Shown one piece after another: positions 26,626-35,957 of a DNA stretch of 35,957 nt. A program made the translations under genes and the position numbers. The stretch is from Flavobacteriaceae bacterium. GTDB lineage: Bacteria; Bacteroidota; Bacteroidia; Flavobacteriales; Flavobacteriaceae. The stretch spans positions 139,429-175,385 of the forward strand of contig QXZA01000027.1 of NCBI GenBank assembly GCA_009886625.1, in the 5' to 3' direction. The first letter of the stretch is position 1, and each line of letters begins with the position of its first letter. The notes under the pieces were generated by a model. That model had not been told where the DNA came from, did no database searches, and was given only the letters and a program-made list of their open reading frames with translations.

Positions 26626-26940
26626 TTAAATGACTTCATCTGTTTTTTTAGCAACACGAACTTTTGATCCATCTTCAACTCTAAAGCCTACACGTGTAGT
26701 TTTACCCTCTGATGTGAGTAGGGAAAGATTTGAAATATGAATAGGTGCTTCCTTTTCTGTTATTCCTCCTTGAGGATTTTGCGCATTGGGTTTATTGTGC
26801 TTTTTAATCAAATTCACACCTTCCACAATCGCTTTATTTTTTTCACGAGAAATACTTACAACAGTACCTTCAGATCCTTTTTCAGAACCAGCAATTACAC
26901 GTACGGTATCTCCTTTTTTGATTTTAATTTTTGTTGCCAT
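26626..26940 (-). CDS. rplX: 50S ribosomal protein L24
   Basis: A 104-residue L24 with a KOW motif: [45 protein letters not shown], followed by [18 protein letters not shown]. It starts early assembly of the 50S subunit and lies beside the exit tunnel. It lies 10 nt after rplN and 2 nt before rplE. Confidence 0.98.
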   Translation of the reverse strand: MATKIKIKKGDTVRVIAGSEKGSEGTVVSISREKNKAIVEGVNLIKKHNKPNAQNPQGGITEKEAPIHISNLSLLTSEGKTTRVGFRVEDGSKVRVAKKTDEVI

Positions 26941-26950
26941 ATCTTTTTTA

Positions 26951-27319
26951 TTACAACACTTCAGGTGCCAATGAAACGATCTTCATAAATTGTTTATCAC
27001 GTAGTTCTCTTGCCACAGGACCAAAAACACGTGTTCCACGCATTTCACCAGTTGGGTTAAGTAACACACATGCATTTTCATCAAATCGAATATACGATCC
27101 GTCTTGACGTCTGATTTCTTTTTTAGTACGAACTACAACAGCAGTAGATACTTGACCTTTTTTTACGGTTCCAGAAGGTGATGCATCCTTAACGGTAACA
27201 ACAATTTTATCTCCTATAGAAGCATATCTTCTTTTTGTTCCTCCCAATACACGAATGGTAAGGACCTCTTTGGCGCCTGTATTATCGGCTACTTTAAGTC
27301 TAGATTCTTGTTGTACCAT
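26951..27319 (-). CDS. rplN: 50S ribosomal protein L14
   Basis: A 122-residue L14 of standard length: [37 protein letters not shown], then [34 protein letters not shown] and [24 protein letters not shown]. It lies on the intersubunit face and is the docking site of the silencing factor RsfS. It begins 1 nt after rpsQ. Confidence 0.98.
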   Translation of the reverse strand: MVQQESRLKVADNTGAKEVLTIRVLGGTKRRYASIGDKIVVTVKDASPSGTVKKGQVSTAVVVRTKKEIRRQDGSYIRFDENACVLLNPTGEMRGTRVFGPVARELRDKQFMKIVSLAPEVL

Positions 27320-27320
27320 C

Positions 27321-27578
27321 TTACTTAGCTCTTTCTATTATTTCAACCATTCTCCAGCATTTTGACTTGCTCAATGGTCGAGTTTCCATGATTTTTACTG
27401 TATCTCCGATATTACAATCATTCTTTTCATCGTGAGCTACGTATTTCTTTGTCTTCAAAACGAACTTTCCGTACATCGGGTGCTTAACTCTTTTGACTTC
27501 GGCAACTACAATGGATTTTTCCATTTTGTTACTGGTCACAACCCCAATTCGTTCTTTTCTTAAATTTCTTGTTTCCAT
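27321..27578 (-). CDS. rpsQ: 30S ribosomal protein S17
   Basis: An 85-residue OB-fold S17: [47 protein letters not shown], then [23 protein letters not shown]. It binds the 16S 5' domain and is a primary assembly protein. Spacing is 4 nt from rpmC and 1 nt to rplN. Confidence 0.98.
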   Translation of the reverse strand: METRNLRKERIGVVTSNKMEKSIVVAEVKRVKHPMYGKFVLKTKKYVAHDEKNDCNIGDTVKIMETRPLSKSKCWRMVEIIERAK

Positions 27579-27582
27579 GTGC

Positions 27583-27771
27583 TTATGCTTCTTGGTTGCT
27601 TAGGGCAGTTTTCAGTCGAGCGATAACGCGACGTGCTGTCTGTATTTGTATTGGATTTTCTAAAGGTGAAATTGCATGCGTCATTTTCAACTCAGCATAC
27701 TGCTTCTGACATTCAGTCAATTTATCTTGAATGTCTTCTTTAGAAAGGTTTTTAATTTCAGATTGTTTCAT
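27583..27771 (-). CDS. rpmC: 50S ribosomal protein L29
   Basis: A 62-residue two-helix L29: [22 protein letters not shown], then [32 protein letters not shown]. It lies at the tunnel exit next to L23 and takes part in docking SRP and trigger factor. Length is normal. It follows rplP after 12 nt. Confidence 0.98.
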   Translation of the reverse strand: MKQSEIKNLSKEDIQDKLTECQKQYAELKMTHAISPLENPIQIQTARRVIARLKTALSNQEA

Positions 27772-27783
27772 AGTTGCTGTAAA

Positions 27784-28203
27784 TTAAGCTTCGAAATCAC
27801 GAGCTACAATAAATTTAGTTTTAACAGGAAGCTTTTGAGCTGCCAAACGAAGTGCTTCTTTTGCTACATCATGAGGTACTCCCCCCACTTCAAACATAAT
27901 ACGCCCTGCTTTGGTTACTGCTACAAAATATTCTGGAGCACCTTTTCCTTTACCCATACGAACCTCAAGAGGTTTCTTTGTGATAGGCTTGTCTGGAAAT
28001 ATTTTAATCCATAATTGACCTTCTCTTTTCATATAACGGGTCGCTGCAATACGAGCTGCCTCGATTTGACGTGACGTTATGAAAACAGAGTCCAAGGCTT
28101 TGATTCCGAACATACCATTGGAAAGTTGATGTCCTCTATTAGAAAGACCTTTCATGCGACCTTTTTGTGCTTTCCTAAATTTTGTCTTTTTTGGTTGTAA
28201 CAT
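27784..28203 (-). CDS. rplP: 50S ribosomal protein L16
   Basis: A 139-residue L16: [37 protein letters not shown], then [45 protein letters not shown]. It contacts the A-site tRNA elbow and completes the peptidyl transferase centre. The RMGKGKG loop is intact. Confidence 0.98.
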   Translation of the reverse strand: MLQPKKTKFRKAQKGRMKGLSNRGHQLSNGMFGIKALDSVFITSRQIEAARIAATRYMKREGQLWIKIFPDKPITKKPLEVRMGKGKGAPEYFVAVTKAGRIMFEVGGVPHDVAKEALRLAAQKLPVKTKFIVARDFEA

Positions 28204-28222
28204 GATTTCTTAACCTATTATA

Positions 28223-28942
28223 TTATTTACGACGTTGGCGGTTGTTTCCTTTTCCAGAATTAGAACCTCCTTGTCCAGTTTTTTTAGACATTCCTACTAA
28301 AGGAGAAAGCTCACGCTTACCATAAACTTCACCTTTCATGATCCATACTTTTATTCCTAATCTTCCATAGGTAGTGTGTGCTTCTACTAGAGCATAATCA
28401 ATATCTGCACGGAAAGTGGATAAAGGAATACGACCTTCTTTGTACGATTCAGCACGTGCCATTTCAGCACCATTTAATCGACCTGAAATTTGAATTTTAA
28501 TTCCTTCTGCATTCATACGAATTGCAGCTGCAATTGCCATTTTGATGGCACGTCTGTATGAAATACGACTTTCAATTTGACGGGCAATACTTGCACCTAC
28601 TAATTGAGCATCTAACTCAGGACGTTTAATTTCAAAAATGTTGATTTGAACTTCTTTGCCGGTAATTTTACGCAACTCCTCTTTAAGCTTATCAACTTCT
28701 TGCCCAGCTTTACCAATAATAATCCCCGGTCTTGCAGTGGTGATAGTTATTGTGATAATTTTTAAAGTACGTTCAATAATTACATTAGAAACGCTTGCTT
28801 TTGATAAACGTGCGTGAATGTATTTACGGATTTTGTCATCTTCAGCGATTTTGTCGCCATAATTTCTTCCTCCATACCAGTTAGAATCCCATCCTCTGAT
28901 GATACCTAAACGATTTCCAATAGGGTTAGTTTTTTGTCCCAT
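28223..28942 (-). CDS. rpsC: 30S ribosomal protein S3
   Basis: A 239-residue S3: [24 protein letters not shown] at the start, a type II KH domain with the loop [19 protein letters not shown] (about 73-92), and a C-terminal domain with [12 protein letters not shown] and [12 protein letters not shown]. The basic tail (about 215-239) is short and low in complexity. It forms part of the mRNA entry helicase site. Confidence 0.98.
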   Translation of the reverse strand: MGQKTNPIGNRLGIIRGWDSNWYGGRNYGDKIAEDDKIRKYIHARLSKASVSNVIIERTLKIITITITTARPGIIIGKAGQEVDKLKEELRKITGKEVQINIFEIKRPELDAQLVGASIARQIESRISYRRAIKMAIAAAIRMNAEGIKIQISGRLNGAEMARAESYKEGRIPLSTFRADIDYALVEAHTTYGRLGIKVWIMKGEVYGKRELSPLVGMSKKTGQGGSNSGKGNNRQRRK

Positions 28943-28943
28943 A

Positions 28944-29348
28944 TTATGCTTCTATAGTGTTAGATCCCAATACCACAGTTACGTGATTGGAACGTTTTCT
29001 AATTCGGTGAGCTCTTCCTTGTGGAGCTGGTCTTAAACGCTTTAACATGCTCCCTCCATCCACTCGGATTTCAGAAACAAAAAGGTTTGCTTTTTCAATA
29101 TCTTCAGCCTCATTTTTTGATTGCCAGTTTGCAATTGCAGATAGCAACAACTTCTCTAAACGTCGAGAAGCTTCTTTGGGGCTAAACTTTAGTATAGCTA
29201 ATGCTCTATCAATTGATTCTCCTCTTACTTGATCAGCGACTAAACGCATTTTTCTTGGAGAAGTAGGACAGTTATTTAGCTTGGCAAAAGCAAGAGATTT
29301 CTTTGCTTCTTTAAGCGCTTGAGCGGATTGTCTTTTACGATTTCCCAT
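28944..29348 (-). CDS. rplV: 50S ribosomal protein L22
   Basis: A 134-residue L22: [50 protein letters not shown], then the beta-hairpin region [27 protein letters not shown] that reaches into the exit tunnel wall. No insertion or deletion typical of macrolide resistance is evident. It starts 8 nt after rpsS and ends 1 nt before rpsC. Confidence 0.98.
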   Translation of the reverse strand: MGNRKRQSAQALKEAKKSLAFAKLNNCPTSPRKMRLVADQVRGESIDRALAILKFSPKEASRRLEKLLLSAIANWQSKNEAEDIEKANLFVSEIRVDGGSMLKRLRPAPQGRAHRIRKRSNHVTVVLGSNTIEA

Positions 29349-29356
29349 GAGTACTT

Positions 29357-29635
29357 TTATTTTTTGCCTTTATTTTTAGCGCCTGAGTGTCCACGGAAAT
29401 TACGTGTCAACGAAAATTCGCCTAGTTTGTGTCCTACCATGTTTTCTGTTACATAAACAGGAACAAATGTTTTACCGTTATGAACACCGATCGTTTGACC
29501 AACAAAATCTGGAGTAATTAACGAAGCACGAGACCAAGTTTTGATTACTGATTTTTTATTTTCTTCAACGTTTTTGATCACTTTCTTTTCAAGACTGTGA
29601 TGAACAAAAGGTCCTTTTTTTAATGAACGAGCCAT
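29357..29635 (-). CDS. rpsS: 30S ribosomal protein S19
   Basis: A 92-residue S19: [70 protein letters not shown], with a lysine-rich end. It pairs with S13 in the 30S head near the A site. Standard position between rplB and rplV. Confidence 0.98.
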   Translation of the reverse strand: MARSLKKGPFVHHSLEKKVIKNVEENKKSVIKTWSRASLITPDFVGQTIGVHNGKTFVPVYVTENMVGHKLGEFSLTRNFRGHSGAKNKGKK

Positions 29636-29641
29636 ATTCTA

Positions 29642-30466
29642 TTATTTTTTTCTACGTTCAATTATGAACTTATTACTTGACTTAGTTTTTGATCGAGTAC
29701 GGAATCCTTTAGCAGGAATACCATTACGTGATCTTGGATGACCTCCAGATGCACGTCCTTCTCCACCACCCATTGGGTGATCAACAGGGTTCATGGCTAC
29801 TGGACGTGTTCTTGGTCTTCTTCCTAACCAACGTGAACGTCCTGCTTTACCAGAAACGAGTAATTGATGATCAGAATTCGATACTGCTCCAATAACAGCG
29901 GTACAGTTCACTAAGATCATTCGAGTTTCTCCTGAAGGCAGTTTAACAGTTGCAAATTTACCTTCACGTGCCATAAGCTGTGCAAAAGCTCCTGCACTAC
30001 GTGCAATTGAAGCTCCTTTTCCAGGACTTAACTCAATACATGAGATAATGGTACCTAATGGTATTTTGGATAAAAATAGTGCATTTCCTATTTCGGGTGC
30101 AGCACTTTCTCCTGAGATAATGTTTTGTCCAACCTTCAAACCGTTGGGTGCAATAATGTATCGCTTTTCACCATCGGTATATTCAACTAGGGCAATAAAG
30201 GCAGAGCGGTTAGGATCGTATTCAATTGTTTTTACTTCAGCTGCAACATCAAATTTGTTACGTTTAAAATCAATGATACGGTAACGTTTTTTGTGACCAC
30301 CACCAATATGGCGTGAAGTCATTTTACCTTTGTTGTTTCTTCCCCCAGATCTTTTCTTGGGAGCCAATAAACTCTTTTCGGGCTTATCAGTAGTAATTGC
30401 GTCAAATCCATTTACTACTCTAAAACGCTGCGCAGGAGTTATCGGTTTTAATTTTCTTACTGACAT
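29642..30466 (-). CDS. rplB: 50S ribosomal protein L2
   Basis: A 274-residue L2: [35 protein letters not shown] in the N-terminal extension, an OB-like central domain, and the signature [25 protein letters not shown], whose histidine lies near the peptidyl transferase centre. It binds 23S rRNA and helps join the subunits. Length and motifs are complete. Confidence 0.98.
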   Translation of the reverse strand: MSVRKLKPITPAQRFRVVNGFDAITTDKPEKSLLAPKKRSGGRNNKGKMTSRHIGGGHKKRYRIIDFKRNKFDVAAEVKTIEYDPNRSAFIALVEYTDGEKRYIIAPNGLKVGQNIISGESAAPEIGNALFLSKIPLGTIISCIELSPGKGASIARSAGAFAQLMAREGKFATVKLPSGETRMILVNCTAVIGAVSNSDHQLLVSGKAGRSRWLGRRPRTRPVAMNPVDHPMGGGEGRASGGHPRSRNGIPAKGFRTRSKTKSSNKFIIERRKK

Positions 30467-30475
30467 CTGACGCTA

Positions 30476-30766
30476 TTATAAGTTACTATAAAAATCTATG
30501 GCATCACCTTCAGCTACATGAACAATTGCTTTTTTAGTAGCATTAGTTTTACCTTTTTGTATTCCTGTTTTGGTATAACGCATTTTGCGTTCGGGCCCAT
30601 AATTCATGGTATGTACCTTTTCTACCGTTACCCCATAAGCAGCTTCTACTGCTTTTTTAATCTCAACTTTATTGGATTTTGGGTGTACTAAAAAAGTATA
30701 ACGATTATGGAGTTCACTCCCTAACGTCGCTTTTTCGGTGATGATTGGTTTTATAATTATACTCAT
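30476..30766 (-). CDS. rplW: 50S ribosomal protein L23
   Basis: A 96-residue L23: IKPIITEKATLGSELHNRYTFLVHPKSNKVEIKKAVEAAYGVTVEKVHTMNY, ending with the strand KKAIVHVAEGDAIDFYS. It is the main docking site for SRP and trigger factor at the tunnel exit. It starts 2 nt after rplD. Confidence 0.98.
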   Translation of the reverse strand: MSIIIKPIITEKATLGSELHNRYTFLVHPKSNKVEIKKAVEAAYGVTVEKVHTMNYGPERKMRYTKTGIQKGKTNATKKAIVHVAEGDAIDFYSNL

Positions 30767-30768
30767 GA

Positions 30769-31398
30769 TTATTTATTCAAAAGTGATTCAAGTCCTGCAA
30801 TTGCACCTTCAGAAAAGATCAAACTATTTGCGTTTGAAATACTGTAAGTGTTTAATTCTGAGTTGATTACAACTTTAGAATTCTTTAAATTACGAGAGGA
30901 CAAATATACATTTTTATTCAACTCACCCAAGACTAATACGCTTTTTTTGTCTGTAAGCCCTAAAGCCGCTAGCATTTTAAGATAATTCTTAGTTTGAGGT
31001 GAATCCATTTGGAAGTCTTCTAAAATCACAATTGATTTCTGACTTGCTTTGATGCTTAAGGCTGATTTTCTAGCCAAACGCTTCACTTTCTTATTTACTT
31101 TTTGGCTGTAATCTCTTGGGGTTGGACCGAATACACGACCTCCTCCTCTAAACAATGGATTTTTGATACTTCCCGCACGGGCTGTACCTGTTCCTTTTTG
31201 TTTTTTGATCTTACGAGTACTCCCAACAATTTCAGCACGCTCTTTCGATTTGTGCGTCCCTTGGCGTTTGTTTGCCAAATGCTGTTTTACATCCAAATAA
31301 ATGGCGTGATCGTTTGGTTCGATACCGAAGACCGCTTTATCAAGCTTGATCTTTCTTCCGGTTTCTTTTCCTTCTATGTTTAATACGTTTAATTCCAT
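30769..31398 (-). CDS. rplD: 50S ribosomal protein L4
   Basis: A 209-residue L4. The long tunnel loop is seen in RQGTHKSKERAEIVGSTRKIKKQKGTGTARAGSIKNPLFRGGGRVFGPTPRDYS. The ATG overlaps the rplC stop by one base (TAATG), indicating translational coupling. In E. coli L4 represses the S10 operon through a leader upstream of rpsJ; I see no comparable leader here, because only 12 nt separate fusA from rpsJ. Confidence 0.98.
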   Translation of the reverse strand: MELNVLNIEGKETGRKIKLDKAVFGIEPNDHAIYLDVKQHLANKRQGTHKSKERAEIVGSTRKIKKQKGTGTARAGSIKNPLFRGGGRVFGPTPRDYSQKVNKKVKRLARKSALSIKASQKSIVILEDFQMDSPQTKNYLKMLAALGLTDKKSVLVLGELNKNVYLSSRNLKNSKVVINSELNTYSISNANSLIFSEGAIAGLESLLNK

Positions 31399-32015
31399 TA
31401 TTTCTGAACGATTACGTAAGCGTTTTTATGTCCTGGAACACATCCTTTAACTACAAGAAGGTTCTTTTCAGGTACAACTTTAATAACTCTAAGGTTTTGA
31501 ACTTTAACTTTAACATTACCCATTTGACCTGCCATTCGCATTCCTTTGAATACTCGTGCAGGATAAGATGCAGCACCGATAGAACCGGGAGCTCTTAGAC
31601 GGTTATGTTGTCCGTGTGTTGCTTGACCTACCCCGGCAAAACCGTGGCGTTTTACAACCCCTTGGAAACCTTTTCCTTTGGAAGTTCCTGAGACATCTAC
31701 AAACTCACCTTCTTGAAAGTGTTCTACTGTAATAGTGTCTCCTAATTTTAATTCTTCTTCAAAATTCTGGAATTCGACTAGCTTCTTTTTGGGTGCAGTG
31801 TTTGCCTTTTTAAAGTGGCCTCCAGCTGCTTTTGTTACCCTTTTTTCTGCCTTGTCATCGAAACCCAGTTGAAGTGCTTCATACCCGTCAACCGCTGTGG
31901 TTCTGACTTGGGTAACCACGCATGGTCCTAGCTCTAAGACAGTGCAAGGAATGTTTTTTCCTTTCTCGTCAAAGAGGCTGGTCATACCGATTTTCTTTCC
32001 TATTAACCCAGACAT
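31398..32015 (-). CDS. rplC: 50S ribosomal protein L3
   Basis: A 205-residue L3: [39 protein letters not shown], then [19 protein letters not shown] and [36 protein letters not shown], the loop that nears the peptidyl transferase centre. It starts 46 nt after rpsJ, one of the longer gaps in the run, in A/T-rich sequence without a visible hairpin or promoter. Confidence 0.98.
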   Translation of the reverse strand: MSGLIGKKIGMTSLFDEKGKNIPCTVLELGPCVVTQVRTTAVDGYEALQLGFDDKAEKRVTKAAGGHFKKANTAPKKKLVEFQNFEEELKLGDTITVEHFQEGEFVDVSGTSKGKGFQGVVKRHGFAGVGQATHGQHNRLRAPGSIGAASYPARVFKGMRMAGQMGNVKVKVQNLRVIKVVPEKNLLVVKGCVPGHKNAYVIVQK

Positions 32016-32061
32016 TGTTTATTTATTTATTAGTTATAATTATTCTTAATTCTTACGCTAC

Positions 32062-32367
32062 TTATACCTTGATTTCTACCTCAACTCCACTAGGCAATTC
32101 AAGCTTCATTAACGCATCAATTGTTTTTGAAGATGAGCTGTAGATATCTAACAATCTCTTGTAAGAAGACAATTTGAATTGTTCACGTGACTTTTTATTA
32201 ACGTGAGGAGAACGCAACACAGTGAAAATTTTCTTGTGTGTTGGTAATGGGATGGGACCTGTTACTACAGCACCTGTTGTTTTAACTGTTTTTACGATTT
32301 TGTCAGCAGACTTGTCTACTAAGTTATGATCGTAAGATTTTAATTTGATTCTGATTTTTTGACTCAT
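32062..32367 (-). CDS. rpsJ: 30S ribosomal protein S10
   Basis: A 101-residue S10: [71 protein letters not shown]. Besides its ribosomal role (30S head) the protein also acts as NusE in antitermination. It follows fusA after 12 nt, with tuf missing from between them. Confidence 0.98.
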   Translation of the reverse strand: MSQKIRIKLKSYDHNLVDKSADKIVKTVKTTGAVVTGPIPLPTHKKIFTVLRSPHVNKKSREQFKLSSYKRLLDIYSSSSKTIDALMKLELPSGVEVEIKV

Positions 32368-32379
32368 GTCTAATGCGTT

Positions 32380-34506
32380 TTATGCTTTTTTACCTTTTAC
32401 ATCTGCTATAACGGCTTCTGAAATGTTAGAAGGTGTTTCAGCATAATGTGAAAATTCCATTGTTGAAGTTGCGCGACCTGATGAAAGTGTTCTAAGGGAA
32501 GTAACATATCCAAACATTTCAGATAAAGGAACTTCTGCTTTTACAACTTTTGAACCTGCACGGTCATCCATTGAATTAACTTGTCCACGACGGCGATTCA
32601 AATCACCCACAATATCTCCCATGTTTTCTTCTGGAGTTAAAACCTCCAATTTCATAATGGGTTCCATAATTACTGCTTTTGCAGCTCTTGCAGATTCTTT
32701 AAAACCTAATTTAGCAGCAAGTTCGAAGGAAAGTGAATCTGAATCTACAGGGTGGAATGAACCATCCATTAATGTAATTTTCATTGCATCTAATTCAAAA
32801 CCAGCTAGAGGACCATTCTTCATAGCCTCTTTAAATCCCTTTTCTACAGAGGGTACATATTCTTTAGGAATGTTTCCACCTTTGATAGTATTAACAAACT
32901 CTAAACCTGTTTTACCTTCTTCTGCGGCTTCAATGGTAAATACAATATCTGCAAATTTACCTCGACCACCAGTTTGTTTTTTGTAGACTTCACGGTGCTT
33001 TGCACTTGCTGTTAATGCTTCTTTGTATTCTACTTGAGGCTGTCCTTGATTTACCTCAACCTTAAACTCACGACGGAGACGGTCAACAATAATATCGAGG
33101 TGTAATTCTCCCATTCCAGAAATGATGGTTTGCCCTGAAGCTTCATCTGTCTTCACCTGGAATGTAGGATCTTCTTCAGCTAATTTGGCCAAAGACATAC
33201 CGAGTTTATCAACATCGGCTTTGGTTTTAGGTTCAACCGCGATTCCAATTACGGGATCAGGGAAGTCCATACTTTCAAGTATAATAGGAGATTTTTCAGC
33301 TGAAAGTGTATCTCCAGTCTTGATGTCTTTAAATCCAACTGCTGCTCCAATATCGCCTGCTTCAATAAAATCAATTGAATTTTGTTTGTTGGAATGCATC
33401 TGATAGATTCTTGAGATTCGCTCTTTGTTGCCTGAACGATTGTTCAAAACATAAGAACCTGCATCTAAACGTCCTGAATAAGCACGGAAAAATGCTAAAC
33501 GACCTACAAAAGGATCGGTAGCAATTTTAAAAGCTAAAGCTGAAAAAGGATCTGAAACGGAAGGCTTACGCGAAATCTCTAAATCTGTATTGGGATCTGT
33601 ACCTACAATTGCTTCTTTATCTTCTGGAGAAGGTAAATAACGACAAACCGCATCTAACAGAAATTGTACTCCTTTATTTTTAAAAGCTGAACCACAAACC
33701 ATAGGAATGATGGACATATCCATTACTGCGGCTCTTAATGCTGCATGCACTTCGTCTTCAGTAATTGAATCTTCATCTTCCATGAATTTTTCAAGAAGAT
33801 TTTCATCATATCCAGCTACTTCCTCAATAAGTAGGGCTCGGTATTTACGAACTTCCTCTTTCATGTTGTCTGGGATGTCTACTTCGTCAAAGGTTGACCC
33901 AAATTTATCGTCGTGCCATACAATGGCGCGATTTTTAACAAGATCAACAATACCCTTGAAATCTTCCTCGTCTCCAATGTTCAATACAATTGGAACGGCA
34001 TTCGACTTCAACATGTCTTTCACCTGATTACAAACACCAATAAAATTTGATCCTTGGCGGTCCATTTTGTTTACAAAACCAATACGAGGCACTTTGTAAT
34101 TATCCGCTAATCTCCAATTGGTCTCAGATTGAGGCTCAACACCATCAACTGCTGAAAACAAAAATACCAATCCATCGAGTACACGAAGAGATCGGTTTAC
34201 TTCCACGGTGAAATCAACATGGCCGGGCGTATCAATAATATTAAAATGGTAGGGTTTTGTGTCATCAAGGGGTTCACCTTGTTCGGTTGGGAAGTTCCAT
34301 GTACAGGTTGTAGCTGCAGAAGTAATGGTAATCCCACGTTCTTGCTCTTGCTCCATCCAGTCCATGGTTGCTGCACCATCGTGCACCTCGCCAATTTTGT
34401 GGCTTACTCCTGTGTAGAAAAGAACACGCTCAGTGGTAGTGGTTTTGCCCGCATCAATGTGAGCAGCAATTCCTATGTTTCTTGTGTATTTTAAATCTCT
34501 AGCCAT
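32380..34506 (-). CDS. fusA: Translation elongation factor G
   Basis: A 708-residue EF-G of full length. The GTPase motifs are AHIDAGKTT (15-23), the switch [17 protein letters not shown] (92-96) and NKMD (146-149). Domains II to V follow, with domain IV carrying the [11 protein letters not shown] segment and domain [12 protein letters not shown]. It drives translocation of tRNAs and mRNA and, with RRF, ribosome recycling. It stands between rpsG (24 nt) and rpsJ (12 nt). Confidence 0.98.
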   Translation of the reverse strand: MARDLKYTRNIGIAAHIDAGKTTTTERVLFYTGVSHKIGEVHDGAATMDWMEQEQERGITITSAATTCTWNFPTEQGEPLDDTKPYHFNIIDTPGHVDFTVEVNRSLRVLDGLVFLFSAVDGVEPQSETNWRLADNYKVPRIGFVNKMDRQGSNFIGVCNQVKDMLKSNAVPIVLNIGDEEDFKGIVDLVKNRAIVWHDDKFGSTFDEVDIPDNMKEEVRKYRALLIEEVAGYDENLLEKFMEDEDSITEDEVHAALRAAVMDMSIIPMVCGSAFKNKGVQFLLDAVCRYLPSPEDKEAIVGTDPNTDLEISRKPSVSDPFSALAFKIATDPFVGRLAFFRAYSGRLDAGSYVLNNRSGNKERISRIYQMHSNKQNSIDFIEAGDIGAAVGFKDIKTGDTLSAEKSPIILESMDFPDPVIGIAVEPKTKADVDKLGMSLAKLAEEDPTFQVKTDEASGQTIISGMGELHLDIIVDRLRREFKVEVNQGQPQVEYKEALTASAKHREVYKKQTGGRGKFADIVFTIEAAEEGKTGLEFVNTIKGGNIPKEYVPSVEKGFKEAMKNGPLAGFELDAMKITLMDGSFHPVDSDSLSFELAAKLGFKESARAAKAVIMEPIMKLEVLTPEENMGDIVGDLNRRRGQVNSMDDRAGSKVVKAEVPLSEMFGYVTSLRTLSSGRATSTMEFSHYAETPSNISEAVIADVKGKKA

Positions 34507-34530
34507 GGCTATATTTAGATGTACGTTTTT

Positions 34531-35007
34531 TTAAAATCTAAAATGTGAAAAAGCTTTATTTGCTTCAGCCATTTTGTGAGTGTCTTGGCGCTTCTTAACA
34601 GCAGCACCTTCTTCTTTTGCAGCAGCAAGAACTTCATTGGCCAATCTTAGGGCCATTGTTTTTTCGTTACGCTTTCTAGAAAAACTAATTAGCCATTTCA
34701 TTGCTAAAGACACTTTTCGATCAGGTCTAATCTGCATAGGTATTTGAAAAGTAGCTCCACCTACTCTTCGGCTACGAACCTCGACGTGAGGCATAACGTT
34801 AGAAAGGGCATCTTTCCATAATTCTAATGCTGATTTTTCTTCATCTTGCTTTCTCTCATCTACGATTGCAATTGCATCGTAAAATATTTTAAAAGCAGTT
34901 GATTTTTTTCCATCCCACATTAAGTTGTTGACAAATCGGGTTACCAATTGATCATTGAACTTTGGATCGGGTAATAAGGGACGTTTTTTTGCTTGTTTTT
35001 TTCTCAT
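34531..35007 (-). CDS. rpsG: 30S ribosomal protein S7
   Basis: A 158-residue S7: [45 protein letters not shown], then [32 protein letters not shown] and the C-terminal [28 protein letters not shown]. It organises the 30S head and the mRNA exit channel. It starts 26 nt after rpsL. Confidence 0.98.
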   Translation of the reverse strand: MRKKQAKKRPLLPDPKFNDQLVTRFVNNLMWDGKKSTAFKIFYDAIAIVDERKQDEEKSALELWKDALSNVMPHVEVRSRRVGGATFQIPMQIRPDRKVSLAMKWLISFSRKRNEKTMALRLANEVLAAAKEEGAAVKKRQDTHKMAEANKAFSHFRF

Positions 35008-35033
35008 GATTCCGTGTAAAAGAAATTACCTTA

Positions 35034-35408
35034 TTATTTTTTGGGTCTTTTGGCACCGTATTTTGAACGTCTTTGTAATCGTCCTTCAACTCCGGCAGTA
35101 TCCAGCGCACCACGAACAATGTGGTAACGGACCCCCGGCAAATCTTTAACTCTTCCGCCTCGTACCAATACTATCGAATGCTCTTGGAGATTGTGTCCTT
35201 CTCCGGGAATGTAGGCATTGACTTCCTTTCCGTTGGTCAATCGAACACGCGCTACTTTACGCATTGCGGAGTTCGGTTTTTTGGGTGTAGTCGTGTAAAC
35301 ACGAGTACAAACACCTCTTCGTTGTGGACACGATTCCAAAGCAGCCGATTTACTCTTCTTGGTAATACTGACTCTTCCTTTTCGTACTAATTGTGCAATA
35401 GTTGGCAT
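35034..35408 (-). CDS. rpsL: 30S ribosomal protein S12
   Basis: A 124-residue S12, first gene of the long run. [48 protein letters not shown] and [22 protein letters not shown] are standard. Lysine is present at the sites (around K43 and the VKDLPG lysine) where changes cause streptomycin resistance, so the sequence looks wild type. It lies in the decoding centre. A strong-looking promoter lies about 35 nt upstream. Confidence 0.98.
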   Translation of the reverse strand: MPTIAQLVRKGRVSITKKSKSAALESCPQRRGVCTRVYTTTPKKPNSAMRKVARVRLTNGKEVNAYIPGEGHNLQEHSIVLVRGGRVKDLPGVRYHIVRGALDTAGVEGRLQRRSKYGAKRPKK

Positions 35409-35442
35409 ATATAATATCTAATTTCCCATTTTTATGGGCGTG

Positions 35443-35472
35443 CAAATGTAGAATTTTTTTTGATGTTTCAAA
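35443..35472 (-). promoter_or_regulatory. Promoter of the rpsL-to-rplQ run
   Basis: On the minus strand TTTG (35472-35469) is followed after 18 nt by TACATTTG (35450-35443), matching the Bacteroidota primary promoter at both elements. Transcription should start near 35437, leaving a leader of about 28 nt that begins at the CCCAT/ATGGG hairpin. Confidence 0.8.
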
Positions 35473-35552
35473 CCCATAATTTGATTTTTTTTGTAATAAT
35501 CTGAAAATTCTTTTGAAGGCTGTTTTTGAAAAAAAGAAAATCTAATTCATTT

Positions 35553-35577
35553 GGCACCTCCGGGAACTGCTCTTCCC
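35553..35577. other. G+C-rich hairpin island in A/T-rich spacer
   Basis: GGCACCTCC is followed by the hairpin GGGAA-CTGCTC-TTCCC; 17 of 25 bases are G or C while both flanks are mostly A and T. It lies about 80 nt upstream of the -33 box of the str promoter. I cannot assign it to a known RNA or binding site. It may be part of a structured RNA or a regulatory site. Confidence 0.35.
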
Positions 35578-35957
35578 TTAAATGTTCTAAACGCAACAAA
35601 AAACAATTGCATAAATAATTATTAATAAGAACAATTGAAACTTGTTTTTGTTTAAAAAATTAGCAATAACAACAATCACAAGAATTGTCTCGGGTTTTAA
35701 ATGAAATTATGTTACCTAAAATTTAAAAATTGTTGCTTTTAATTATATAATTATTTCAAAATAAAATTTAAATATGTAACTGTTGTAAAGAAACAATAAA
35801 GAAAAATAATTAATTTTTCAATAACTCATTTTGTTTAAATCTCCAATTAAAAAGTTAAGAATGCAACAATAAAGATTGCATTATAAAAAATGATTAAAGT
35901 TCCATCAAAAAAAAACAACTTAAGCTTCATTTTTTTTTATATGTTTGAAAAAAAAAT

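Larger units (their letters stand above)
35409..35957. other. 549-nt non-coding, very A/T-rich region upstream of rpsL
   Basis: No reading frame of useful length or RNA gene is recognisable on either strand. It holds the str promoter (35443-35472), a small CCCAT/ATGGG hairpin just downstream of it (35425-35438), a G+C-rich island with a hairpin (35553-35577), a bulged inverted repeat ACAATT-gaaa-CTTGT / ACAAGAATTGT (35631-35688), and a 7-bp inverted repeat AATGCAA/TTGCATT (35860-35882). A lone TATGTTTG box (plus, 35940-35947) could belong to a gene beyond the edge. The rest is A/T-rich sequence without visible structure. Confidence 0.7.

Noticed and set aside
32368-32379. Expected tuf gene between fusA and rpsJ
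   Set aside because: Only 12 nt lie between the two genes, so tuf is not here; it is often located elsewhere in Bacteroidota.
35940-35947. TATGTTTG on the plus strand as a promoter for a gene beyond the edge
   Set aside because: No TTTG lies at the -33 distance, and A/T-rich sequence gives such octamers by chance; the downstream gene is not visible.

Overview
The window looks like chromosomal DNA from a marine, proteorhodopsin-bearing Bacteroidota, most likely a member of Flavobacteriia. The pointers are: low G+C and very A/T-rich spacers; starts without Shine-Dalgarno sequences; several upstream boxes fitting the Bacteroidota promoter (TTTG, about 17-20 nt, TAnnTTTG); a str operon running straight into the S10 operon with no tuf; zinc-ligand-free L36, S14 and S4; a large secreted protein built of cysteine-paired Ig/PKD-like modules; and a Blh-proteorhodopsin pair with Met at the spectral tuning site. 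The genus cannot be fixed from sequence reading alone. I see no mobile element, CRISPR array, tRNA or rRNA.

Layout. 1-2701 (minus) is the N-terminal 900 residues of a giant secreted repeat protein that runs off the window. 2850-9215 is mixed housekeeping: a cystathionine beta-synthase/cysteine synthase-type enzyme, an FtsX/LolE-type permease head-to-head with a NamZ-type (DUF1343) muramidase, queE, a VOC-fold protein with an unnamed membrane protein, and folD. 9220-10548 is ffh. 10606-12319 is the phototrophy pair: blh (beta-carotene cleavage to retinal) divergent from a green-type H+-pumping proteorhodopsin. A UUCG-capped terminator separates it from argS. 14244-18423 holds a small unnamed protein, gltA, eno and carA. 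18512-35408 is an unbroken minus-strand run of 32 translation, secretion and transcription genes (rpsL to rplQ: str + S10 + spc + alpha operons), with a good promoter at its head and a good intrinsic terminator at its end. 35409-35957 is non-coding, very A/T-rich, and carries the promoter plus a G+C-rich hairpin island.

How it works together. Most of the window is core: ribosome, EF-G, RNA polymerase alpha, SecY and SRP54 for protein synthesis and membrane insertion; enolase, citrate synthase, CarA and FolD for central metabolism; QueE for tRNA queuosine. The accessory elements are the light-driven pump with its retinal-making enzyme and the modular surface or secreted protein. I found no convincing new multi-gene system. 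The observations most worth following are the A-A-B super-repeat of the giant protein, a hairpin in the only long gap inside the alpha operon (directly before rpsD), start codons that share a base, and the hairpin island upstream of the str promoter.
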